Positions 45,171 through 56,960 of a stretch of 64,000 nucleotides of DNA are shown here, piece by piece. The DNA is from Harmothoe impar (taxonomy: Eukaryota > Annelida > Polychaeta > Phyllodocida > Polynoidae). Where the stretch lies: positions 85,557,606 through 85,621,605 of the forward strand of contig OX381707.1 of the NCBI GenBank assembly GCA_947462335.1, written 5' to 3'. Position 1 is the first letter of the stretch; every line of letters begins with the position of its first letter. A program made the position numbers and the translations under genes. The notes beneath the pieces were generated by a model. It was not told the origin of the DNA. It did not search any database and saw nothing but the letters and a program-made list of their open reading frames with translations.

Positions 45171-48100
45171 TCCATAGCATAAGGGTATTCATCTTACAGT
45201 CGGACAGGTGGCAGCATCTGTTTCTAGAGATTTCATCCTCACTAACTTTGATCCCTTCCCTCCTGCAGTCTGGAGGGGGCTTACTGTGTGGTTCAATAGG
45301 CCAGCAACATCAAAAGTGCATTAACATATTAAAACAAAATGTATTAGGATATTAGATATGGGGATATTTGACATATTTAAGCAAGATTTACAAAAGTTTA
45401 GTAGTTTTTTTTCTGCCCCTTTACTCTTTACTCTTTTTCTGCCCCTTTTCACTCCTTGTCGGCATGACCTTTTCTTCTTGCTCAGCCCGCATTCATGCAT
45501 CCAGATGATTTAGCCTGTTCTAGCACTTTGCCTACTCTCTGGGGTCAACTGATTTTGAACAGTTCATATCTAGGTATAAAAGAGCCCCAACAATACTCAG
45601 TATCTGAGTGACTACATATGCTCTGTCCTGCCTACATCATCCTCAGCGTCACACTTAGGATCAAACCTCCCTCCCTTCAACCCCAGCACCTACCAACTAG
45701 CTACTAGTCCCTGGGGTTAGAGGCATCAGGGTGGACTAGGATTAGCAGACGGACTGATAGGCTGATAGGTGCAGGAAGAGGGAGCCACCCTGAGTGATCT
45801 GCAGGGATATAGCCAGGTACAGTATTGACACAAAAAGAGGCTCAAGGGGTGCTAGACGATGATTGATAGAGCTGATAGCTGTTGAGGTGAGGTTTTGGGG
45901 TACGTACTTGTCAGTGTGTGGGTGGTAGGGATAGATAGGATTACTATTAGTACTCTCATAAGGGTAGCTGCAATATATGCTGATGAATAGATGCCATATG
46001 AGGTTGAGACACTCCCGAAGGGTCGGCATGATGCATCAAGGCAGTACCAGCGAGTTACTCCCCTGGGCTGCATCATGACAACAAATGTCATCTTTAAGAA
46101 ACATCAGTCCTTAAAAGGTTGAATAGTTCAATGGTTAAAGGGGTAATGGCCAGAGTGGACTGCAGAGACCAGAAGGTGTTTAAGGGGAACAATGGCCACA
46201 CTCCCTGCAGGACACTTTACATCAAAGAAGTATTCAGCCCTTTCAGGGTTTACAGGTTGGGATGGAGGTGTTTAAGGGGAACATAGCCAGAGATTCCTGC
46301 AGGACACAGTGTAACGCAGACAAGGCTCCACCAACTCATCATATCAGCACCTCTCAAACCTAATTTACAGTGGGCTCCATGGGTAGGGATATGGTGGGTC
46401 AATTCTGCAATATTGTACAGTCCCTGGGGCAGCTGTCTTTTTTCAGCAAAAAGTCAGTCTTACATAATATACTACATTGTATAGAACCCCTATAGTAACA
46501 ATTATACAACACAGTTCTCATAGTGGGATTTTCAGTGTAACTAGTATCATATGATTGACAATGTGGAGGCTAAACATACCAGAGATAAGACATCCTACAT
46601 TGACCCATAGTAGTTCCACTTCACACCACCAGGGGTCAACACTGCTGGTTCCAGGCTGAATTAGCAGGAAACTAGCTTCCTCAGGCTGGCACAATGATAA
46701 CAAAAATAATGTATTTCTTCATACAAAAATTATTCTTGACGTCACCAGGTTTTGCTAGACGATGGATAGAGACTATCGAGTATCACTGACACTATCTGGA
46801 CAAGTCTATCAAGGTAAGGGCAGGGCTGCATTAGTTCATTATGCTGACCTGACGGGCATGTCTAAACCCCATATGGAGGGCATGATGCTTGAACGCACAT
46901 GACAACCAAGGGCATAATGCATTAAGGAATTGGTCCCGATTTTCCAATTACATAGATTCATTTTGATATAACAAAGCTTGTTAATATCTGCCTGAATTAT
47001 GGACATCTTCATCAATTTTCTCCCTTCCACATACTCTAGCCTATGAAGATGAACGCTTAGTAAAACTTTAAGCACAATCACTTTTCACTTTTCATTAATA
47101 TCGCATTCCGACAAAGGACATGATTAAAAAGCAAATTCTATATGGGATATTTACACAATTTTAACAGTTTTAGAAAGGTAAATCACTGGGCTAAGTGTGA
47201 TAAAGAAATGTGATATAAGTGTACTGATATAACACTTTTGTCGATAATTGGGATTTAAGAAATGTTGGTGTATCGATTCCGGGAATTTTTGATGACATCC
47301 CTATTTTATACCTGTCACCATTTTTCCCCCTTCAAATCGTCAAGCTATATATACGTCACAAAATATCAGTCACTGCTTTCCAGCGTTTGTGCCAAAAGAA
47401 TTGCTGTGATGGTAAAGTTTCAGAGAATGGAGCTTGCACCTTTCAGTACCCATAGCAGTTAGGGCGGCCATTATACAGCCTCCTAAATTGAATCGCCCCA
47501 TTCACAGGATTTTAATTTTCTGATTGGTGTGTGCAATGCTTCTTGGTCTCAAAGGAGCAGAGAGTAGAAAGGAGAAGTGTATACTCGGTATGTTGTCTCA
47601 GTGTATAACTCTTTCCATCATTAGGACTCCTCTGAGAAGACTTGCACAATATAGCCATGAACCACTTTCTTGTCAGTGCTAACACTCTGTAAATGATTGG
47701 ACTGCCCTTAGCAAAATTATATTTACAACTAATATTACTGCACTGCTACAGGACAACTTCATGATGATGCTATCTGATCATTCTTCTACCAGACTGAAAT
47801 GTGGCAGAACGGCCAGCCGAACCAGGTGATGATGTTATATTGGATTTACATCTTCCCAAATAAAAGCTTGTCAAAAGAAACTTCCTCTGAATGATCTAGA
47901 AGCACTCCAAGGAAGTCCATTTCCACTGGTAGCCATTTGATGTGGAGCAGAGCTTCCCCCTTTAGAACTCTGACATTCAGGTCACATCCACAATAGCTGC
48001 AAACCAACACCTCCTCCAGGCTTTGATAACTTTCTCTGGGGGATGTTTTAAGAGAAGAGTTTTACCAGAGTGGTAAGTAGTAATGCTCGATTGCATAATG

Positions 48101-49744
48101 GACGAAACTGTTATATTCTCATCTATTTAGACTAGCCCACTTATACATTAGAAATGCAACGTTCCTATTATACAAGTGGTCCATAATTTCTATTTTGATA
48201 AGAAATCAAATATTTTCTGAAACAGCCCGCAGTGGCAGTACTTAAGTTCCATTTAACTGTGTCACTGTCGGAGTGTGAGACTTCTACCTTCAATAAGGCT
48301 GGACAGCCTGACCATCCCACTGCCGGCCTCTTGTCACCCCCTACAATGGCAGCTCCTGGAGGGGCTCTGTAAGCCTTAGGACTAAGACCTAAAAGAGCTA
48401 GACTTCAAGGCATTTTGGGGCTTGGTAGATAACCAGTCACTGACAGACCGAGCAGCATTGATGTCAATATGGGTACAATGGTCATCAGAAACACTATTTT
48501 ATATCCTTTTGTGCATAAAGTGGGAATGCTGGACACATTGATAAATTATGTGTAAACGGCCCAGAAAAGTGGGAAAAAAATCATATAAAATAGCGATTAT
48601 TTTTGGTGAGCCTCCTGCATAATAGTTATTATATAGATCCTGGTAAAAAAAAGCTACTAATGGACATATAGTGTAGCCTGTAGCAGTATGTGGTCCTACA
48701 GGGACACCAGCCCAATAAGACACTGCCTTATCTCTCAGATCTTGGTAACAGAGGATCTCTGTCTTGCACTGGTGATACTAAGCGGTATGGTAAGCAGTGA
48801 CCCCTAGTGGTGTAAAGTAGAACTACTATGGTCAATATACAACTTCTCATCTAAGTGGGCAGTTATCTGCACTGTCAATAATACCCCGCCCACAGACACA
48901 GGATACTCCTTTTGGTGAATGTCCTACCTTAAGTATGGTTTACTTGTTACTATGAAGGTCCAACATGATAAAATGTATGAGACAGGACAATTTCATTTCC
49001 TGATATAGGACAGTAAGATTTAAACATCTCTCCTAATATAGAATAGTAATAGCAACATCAAAAACTGATAAAAAATGTAGTATAAATTCTTAACACCCGA
49101 GAGCGTAACCTCTGAACATCATCCCTCAGAATATGAGGCTTACATACATACCTACCCAAGCAGTATGTTAAAGATGTATAGCTTAGGGTAGGGATCTTGG
49201 GCTGGTGGGGTGTGTGCCTTACTGCAGACCTCCCACTCCCATTCTGATCACTTAGAGCGTGCGTAAGGTCTGTGCTAGGTTCACACCAATCCTTCAGTTA
49301 GTCTCTTTAAAGGAATCATCCCTCTTAGTATCTCTCAGGGATTAAAAGGGGATCTTCTAGGTAGCCATATATTCTCGATCTGATTAACTTTCCTTGCTTA
49401 TTTTAATTTTGTTCCACATTTGTGTCAAGTGTACTCTAGGGCAGTATCTCAGTTCACCAGCAAGACCTGATTCTATCCGGGACCACCAGGATGTAGGCGT
49501 AACATACAATGTGATGTAGCAGATATTTGTAGAGCTTTTTAACACCGAGTCTTTCAGCACCAGCGGCATTGAGGATTGCTAAAGGGTGTATAAACATGGT
49601 CACAGCCCTCAGCAGTGTCACAAGGAACCACTTCAAAGAGGCAACCTTCAACTCCTGATGGGTTTGGGCGGTACTTCAGTAGCACAAAACATTTTTGCCC
49701 AAGAGTCACAAGTGAACAGGAAACATAGAGCATGATGAGAGTTG

Positions 49745-50010
49745 CCAATGCATCAAGAAAGGGTGACTTTTCAGAAAAAAAATTTGATAAAGTTTTTGAA
49801 TATTTATGAAGGGGTGACTGTCAAAGACATGAGCATCACCTCAAAATCCAGCATTCCAATATATAATGTCTGAAACATAATTATCCTATGAATCTACTGA
49901 TGTCAGATATTTGCAAAGATAGGCATTACAGACAATGCTATAAAGATTCCACTGAAACCAATGTAAACACAACTTTATTATAAATAAGTCACCCTTTCTT
50001 GCTGCATTGG
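49745..50010. mobile_element. 266-bp MITE with CCAATGCA..AAGAAAGGGTGAC ends
   Basis: The left end CCAATGCATCAAGAAAGGG and the reverse complement of the right end (CCAATGCAGCAAGAAAGGG) match at all but one of the first 23 positions and weakly to about 38. The interior has no gene. The target duplication is not clear. Confidence 0.75.
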
Positions 50011-52134
50011 TCTATAAGACCAGGGATCTGGGCAGATCGCACACATCTACGCAGTGTATGTCTTGTCTAAACACATGACCCCCTTAGTTATAAGGACCGG
50101 CCCTAGCAGATTCCCACCAACCTCATGACAGAGATTGGTACCATATTAGGTTGCTCGATTTCATTAAGGTGGCAGAGCATTGTAACTGAATACCTTTTAT
50201 GGTTTAAGTAGTAAAATCTAGCCAAAGCAAATTTGTATGAAATATTCTATAAACTTTGAAATAATAAAGATACTTTTCATGGGTATTTATCCAACCAATA
50301 CAAGAGGTGAAGCTAACTTCCAGATTTCTTCAGATTTACATAGTAACTTACCTGGGTTAAGATCCGGGAGACAATCTATGATATTATATTTCTTGTGCTT
50401 TTAACCTACCTGCATCGGTAGACTTACTGGTGCCCAAGCTGATGCTAGCAATGTATACTGAGGTTGCTGTGACCTATGCCTCTACAATATAACATGTCTG
50501 GGGTCTTGGGGAGGGGTGTGTATAGAAATCATAACTGAAAAGGCTAGTATGGTGTTGAAAACATGACCTATCCCAGGGTATTACTTGCCTCGCTGGAACT
50601 GTTCCCTTCTCCCTCACATCAATGGCATTTCACTAGAGCCCCGCCTCACAATAGACATGTTGGCTGCGTTTCTGTTGGAATTGGCAGTTTTTGTGAAAAG
50701 GCAGGGAGTACTGGGCTGTAGCAAGGTATAAAGAACAGCCATATAACAGCTTAAATCTACTTCATGAGAAATGTGGGCAGCAAATGTTTATAACAGCCTC
50801 ATTTTATATAAATCGCTTTAGTGGCTAAATTTAACAGTGAATATATTTTCTTGTAACTGCAGTAAAAGCTTACTGGATGTCATATTTCATCACATGAGTT
50901 CAAACATTTTTGATATATGGATGTTTGTGAACATGAATAACATTTTTGGCGTGTTACAATAATAGAACTATGAATTTGGTGGCAATATTACATCTCTGCC
51001 ACAACCACCTCATTCCATTTAAGGGAAATTGCTTCTATGAGCTTTGAGAGTGGAACAGAGTGCGGGATAAAAAAAAAGGCTCACAATGAAAAATGAAAAG
51101 CTGTTTTGCTTGGTTGGGCCGATGCTATTTAATGGCATGTGTAATATGACCACCAGCCCAAGCTAACAGTTGGCAAGGCTAGAGTCTGATCACGTATCCA
51201 GTGGCAGAAGCCATTCAGTTACCAGGTCTGTAATCGGGTCAGGGGACCCAGGGTTGTAAAGCCGACCAGCCGCACTGCATCCTAACTTCTTCTCATACTG
51301 TTCCAAATTGGTAACCCAAGTGAAAAGAATCTCTTTATTCTGAAATATGACATGGGTCTATCTGCTAATCCAGCTAAAAAGCATATTTCATTTCAGAAGT
51401 GCTATCAAAGAAAAAAAACCTTTCTACGTTCTATAACACTGCTTCCTGGAATTGGTTTAAATGAGTTGAATATTGCTACTACTAGACTGGCTGCTAGATG
51501 ACTGCTCAATGACCTGTCAATGATGCTGTTAGATTGATCAGATCATATTTCCTCAGGCATATCCTTTAAATAAGCCACAATATTGGCCGGAAATCCATTT
51601 CCACTGGTCAATATTTGCTGTGGCAACAGAGCATCCCCGTCTTAGTACTCTGACCTTTGTATGACCTTAACACTGAATACCTGCTGACACCTTCCTATGC
51701 CAAGGGAAGTTTAAGGAGGACAATCCATACTTTTTAAGGGAACTGTAGCGTCATCCCAAACGTATGTATTTTCTGGATTTGGACAAGTGGTTTGATGATC
51801 TGCTAGAAGCTGCTAGACTCTCCAGAGGTCTGTTGTATAAAGGTTTGCACCATGACAAGATTTGTATGGATTTTTCTGTGCAGAAAGGTGTGGTCCACGG
51901 CAATATTAAGGCATACACCGTCTTCACATATAATGTAGCGTTACAGCGTGACGCCCCCCCCCCTCCGCCTAATGCTGAGTGTGAAAGCTCGGTGAGCAGG
52001 GGGGAGGGGTGGTGGTGGGGGGGGGGGGGGGGGTGCCAGGCAATCACACACACACACTCTGTGTACATATAGTACAGGGGAGGGGGTGGGTGCAAGGAAG
52101 ATATACACATACTATAACTGCTTTTTTCTCATGA

Positions 52135-52490
52135 ATGCAACACAGAATCAACTCAGTACATCCACAGTGCTTAAGAAGGCATATATGTCTATTAGCTTAC
52201 AACATTAGTTTGATCCACTAATTTGTAAGAATGATCACAAATCGATTTGTATTATGTTATTAATACATTGACTCATGCATCTCAGTATAACACTACGCTG
52301 TGACAACATGTCAGTGGGTGTACACTAAAAAGCAATACGGCTCTGTATCCAACGCCCATGTGGGAGGCCTGGTTAGCTCTGTCCTGTGTAATATTATGGT
52401 CTGTTATGACATAATGCTATGTAATCAACAAAGTTCCTTTGGCTATCTCAATTGTTCGCACTTCAAGTACATAGTTTTTCCTTGAATTAA
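52135..52490 (-). repeat. Inverted copy of the dispersed repeat at 31645-31975
   Basis: The reverse complement shares many phrases with 31645-31975, in the same order. This shows that the block is mobile or was inverted by rearrangement. Confidence 0.65.
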
Positions 52491-53057
52491 AATTACATAG
52501 CAATGGCATGTTCACATATATCCTTATACTGCCTAGGATATAACTAGTTTGATGTGGTGAATGAGGATTACAGGTTGTTACAAATAGGTGTTACTTATTT
52601 CTGCAACAACTCCCCTCCCCCCGGTGAGTAGCCCTCCTGAAGGTCTATTTAGCTGGTGAGCTGTCAGAGAAGGCCGCCACTGCCACCAATAGGACTGGAC
52701 AGAGCTGACCATTCCCCTGCCCGCCCTTGTCACCTCCTACAAAGACACTCTTGAAGCAGCTTCAGGGCTTAGACTGAGACTTTAAATAGTGCTGGTCAGA
52801 GACCCCTCTACTACCAATAGGGGAGTACAGATCCTGCACTTGCCACACTTGACAGAGCCCTTTTGACAATCCGATCCAGGACTACTTACTCTTATTTTTT
52901 TTACAATATTGTATCCGACATGTGATGTACTCTAAATTTCAGCATTGCAATATTGCAGTGTTGTAACAATCCCAAATCTATCCCTCAACTATGCAACATA
53001 TTGACTCCTGTTAATATAATCTGCAAATTATACTTTCCTCTTTTTCTGTCTTTTCAG

Positions 53058-53230
53058 AATCGCTGTGTGGGTCATGCAACATCTCGGAGTGGCTGTTTAA
53101 GATCATCTTCTGGCTGGGGTACTGTAACAGCCTCATGAACCCCAGCATCTACGCATATAGTCCATGCAGTGGTAGATCTACCAAGGACCTTTTCAGACAT
53201 GAGTGCTTTTATATCCATACGCTTTGTTGA
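53058..53230 (+). pseudogene. Truncated third copy of the GPCR TM7 exon
   Basis: It keeps the acceptor (TCTTTTCAG at 53049-53057) and about 96 bases of TM7 exon. It then jumps, near 53155, to sequence equivalent to 25125 of copy 1, so about 1.2 kb holding the tail is deleted. The frame reads through into the joined DNA and stops at TGA 53228-53230. NPIIY has become NPSIY. If spliced it would add TM7 and a tail of about 23 unrelated residues instead of about 320. Most likely a dead exon. Confidence 0.82.
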
Positions 53231-54614
53231 GAAAAGAGATTGATTATTAAAATATGTTAGAAATCTTGCCTGAAATCAGGACTCCAGTGATTTACAAAGA
53301 CCTGTAACAGTGGGTTTATTTCATTAATGACCACTGAGGTTCAACTCAGATGATGATCCATGAAGGTAAAACAAATAAAGACCAATCAAAAAAAATAGTT
53401 GAGTTCTTGAGTTTCTCTTCATGTCTGTTCCTATTTGTATTTCCATCCTTCAGTACAAGAGGATATCTTTGTCCTTCTTGGATCCTAAAAAACTTGAGAA
53501 ATCACCCTTTTTATATTCCAGCTAGATCTAGTTACCAAGAAGAGGCCAAAAATTACCTTTGTGTTTTAAGTCAATGTAATTTCACTCAATAGATAAGCCA
53601 TGTGCTAGATATCCTTGATTCTAGCTTCCAGCACGGATGAATGCCAAAGCTCTATTGCCTTTCCAATCAACCAGAAAATATCTGCCCTTTTGAACACAAC
53701 CTGCATAAGTGTGGCAGTCCCTTTAGAATTCCCTTTGTCCCTAATATAGCACCAACACCCAAAGCTAGGTAGTTAAACACTACTAATAGCTGTACCAACA
53801 GGCTGTGTATTTGCCTGCACGTCAATTCAATGTCTACAATGAATTACATGGTACTGTTTAGGAGGCTTGTATCAGATAAACTGGTAAGGGACTCAGAGGT
53901 GTAGTGCTCCACAGGCAGTAAATCTAATGTCCTTGCTGCTAACAGGATCGCATTTATAGCCAACTTTACTGGTATAACTGATAAATAATGCCTCAATATA
54001 TTTAGATATTTGGTAGATTCTTGATATTTTCTAACCTATTATAATTGGAAAGTTCAGCTATGAGCAGTGGGCCTGATCTAAATATAGCATCTGTTCTCTC
54101 CAAAACAAGTGCCATACAGTTTTAGACCCCTGTTCTAAGTGATCCCAAGTAAAGCAGTAGCGAATTACAGAACCTATGAAAGTACATGTATAAGGACAAA
54201 GAGAGGTCGAATAGGGGAGAGAAATTAGTTTGCTAACAAAGAGAGAAACGTTGTATCCACTCTCCTACTCTAGGACCCTTTTTGAGTGCCTTCTGATAAA
54301 ACTATTGCTTCCAGGTAAGTGTAGAAAAACTATTCATTGTTCAATTGTATCAGCTTCTTATTCATGTATGCAACGTTTTTTAGGACTTCCAGTGGACACC
54401 CACACCATATCAATACTCCTGGGGAAATGTGTGCATTACTTAATCCATGCACAAGTGGGGGGCAATGGAATAATGAGATACATTTTTAAAGGTCCTTTGA
54501 TAAACTTGTTAGTTCAAGGTAAATCTAGGAGGAAATATAAAGGCTATTCATTGTTCAATGGAATTACCTTTTTATTCATGTTTGCAAAACCTCAGCACTG
54601 TACAGGTACTACCA
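53231..54614. repeat. Shuffled segmental duplication, fourth portion, left
   Basis: Up to about 53400 it matches 25200-25360. Then 53660-54200 matches 1690-2189 and 54200 onward matches 16940 onward. The Polinton insertion point is uninterrupted at about 54190-54200 (AAAGTACATGTATAAGGAC). No gene is seen. Confidence 0.75.
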
Positions 54615-54973
54615 CACTGATATTCCTAGGCTCCCTATACGCCCACCCTTTCAGTCACTAGTGCCTAACCTAGTTAGTCATTTTTTGGCTCCCTATACAA
54701 CCAACCTAGATTAGTTATTATTGTCAGGTTGGTCACTACTGACCAACCCACCTTAGTCTTTTTAGTTCCAGGGGGAGCCACTGAGTGGTCATCACAGGTG
54801 GCCCCAACTAGTGGTATACAAATACAAAACACCAATGATGGACCTAGGTTAGCCACTACTGACTGACCCCTTGGTCATTTTTGAATATAACTTTGCCATT
54901 GTGACTAACACTCATATGACCAACCTGGGTTAGTCTGTAGTGACTAATCCTTTCAACCTATGGATTTTCAGTG
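54615..54973. mobile_element. 359-bp MITE-like insertion with CACTGA/TCAGTG ends
   Basis: Copy 3 reads straight through GGTACTACCAGGGGATG at about 44945, but here the same phrase is split after TACTACCA. The ends CACTGATATTCC and GGATTTTCAGTG are imperfect inverted repeats. Inside are repeated phrases such as GGTTGGTCACTACTGACCAA. A 2-bp CA duplication is possible. Confidence 0.65.
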
Positions 54974-56960
54974 CAGGGGAAGTGTGTACATTGCATAATC
55001 AATATACAAATATGGTTCCTGTTTATGCAGTTTAGAATAAAAAGTGTGGCCTGAGTAGGACGAGGAATCTTTCATTTTTAAACATTACTTTTCTGGTTAC
55101 TCCCTTATTCAAAGTTCAGCTCTTGATGTATCTATAGAGGCTAACTCTTTTCTTATCTGAATCCAGTCAAACGTCATTGATACCCAAGAGAGTTAATGCA
55201 ATCCAGATATGTTGGTGCAATGCATATATATATGTAAGTAGCTGAATTACATGATGAAAACAAAGAGTGGATTTGTACTTTAAATATTTGTATATTTACT
55301 TAGATAGATTCCTCTCTTGATTTTATCACATCCTGCATGACTGTACCTGAAGGTCTCTATGTCTCCTTCTTGATATAACTAGTACACCTTGGCTTCTTTC
55401 ATGTGGACAGGTTATCTTTGAAATCTATGCTTTTATACTACGGCCTCTGGTGACCTGAGTCAGACTGAAGGGACTTAGCTGTCGTCAGTCTGTCTCAGGT
55501 ACCTCAGTGATAGACTTTGGTCCTCCTATCAAACACACAATCAAAGTAAGCACTGGATTGATTGCTAGGTGAAATCAGATATCTTCCTTTCGGTCTCACC
55601 AAACTTGCACCAAACTGACCCATAACTGTACAAGGTCAGAACAGTGGTATGCATTAGTAGATTCAGATTTCTTATTCTATTGAGAAAAGAAAATCACATG
55701 TTCGTAGTGCAGTGTCCAGAAGCACATAATATGATGTATTTTATAGTCTCCAACATATATTCAAAATACTGTTTAATGTCTGTGCAAAGGGTTAGAAGCA
55801 ACATTCTGTGGGAAGAAAGCCAAAATCACCATTAACAGTAACAGAGAAATGTCACATGTTCAGATTTAGACAATCACATCTCAGAGAACCATGAAGGCTT
55901 CACTTTCCTGAGCTATCTGATTTAATAGCCAGATCCTGTTTCCCTATTTCCATATTTCCCCATGCTCTGGCTTTGCCTTAGGATACTGGAAGTGGATCAG
56001 AAGGCGATAAGCATCTGGTAATATCCTCTAGAGCTTTGATATTCATCCATGCTGGGAGCAAGCCTATCCTGTTTGGATGTAACACTGGATTGCAGCATTG
56101 CCATATTGGACTGCATAAGGAGGGACATGAAACTCTGGATCACTCACCAAAAATGTAACCTTTCTTTGAATCACTTGCCTTTAGGAAATGCATGATCTAT
56201 CAAGTTTCATTGTTTATTTGATGTCACATTGGACAAAAAAAAACATACCTCCTTCAGTAAAGAAGTTCCTATGGTATGGCCACTGCCTGTAATTTAGTAT
56301 CAATACACACAGCCAGGTACCACAAATACACTTGTGGAAGCCAAAACAAGAACCAAGGTGTGTTCTGTTTGGGTAAGTATAGTGATGCCAAGCCCCAGTG
56401 TTGGCCGATCCTATAAGCCGCATTAGCCATCTGGTTATGGTGCCTTTAAAACTGTACTATATTAGTGAAAATGCTTGTATAATCTGCACCTGGACTCTAG
56501 GCCAATCTTATAAGCCACACTGGCAATCTGACTCTTGTATAAGCCACAGCTTCTACACAAGAATTTATGGTCATTCATCATTATCTTAATATAACCAAAA
56601 ATCTATTTCAGGTCTTCTTCAATGCTTCTTTTACAAATTCCCTAAATCTGGCTTTGGCTATTGTATGCTATGCATTGTACGTCAAAGTGCTTATGCTTTA
56701 TGGGAAAAGCCCTTAACCACAGGAGCGGACAGGGAAATACAATTGCTGTCTCCATAACCTAGTTAGCACAGACATCTAGAAACCTATAAGAGATATAATA
56801 CAATGAATGCATTTGAATGGGAGTGGAAATGGATGTCCATGACTGCTCTACAATGGTCAGTTGCCTTATTACATGATCTGATTACTGTTAGCCCAGAAAG
56901 CACTAGCCTAAAGGTCCCCCCAGTCTAGAATGGGATATTACATAAATGATACTTGCAGAC
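54974..56960. repeat. Shuffled segmental duplication, fourth portion, right
   Basis: Follows 45000-45170, then 17680-18300, then about 18290-19330 of copy 1, with rearranged order near 55980. No gene is seen. Confidence 0.68.

Larger units (their letters stand above)
45171..52880. other. Non-coding DNA between duplicated blocks
   Basis: No exon, RNA gene or coding frame could be supported. It contains a MITE (49745-50010), hairpin-like dispersed repeats at about 45995-46130 and 46840-46940, an inverted copy of the 31645-31975 repeat (about 52135-52490), and a C-run/G-run pair at 51953-52035. Confidence 0.5.

Noticed and set aside
51751..52110. 119- and 102-codon frames around long C and G runs
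   Set aside because: Composition is driven by homopolymers, with no domain or splice signals.
56591..56750. Possible exon after TTTCAG at about 56610 with a hydrophobic open stretch
   Set aside because: The stretch is short, stops soon, lacks a plausible donor and diverges from the duplicate at 19050, which would not preserve it.
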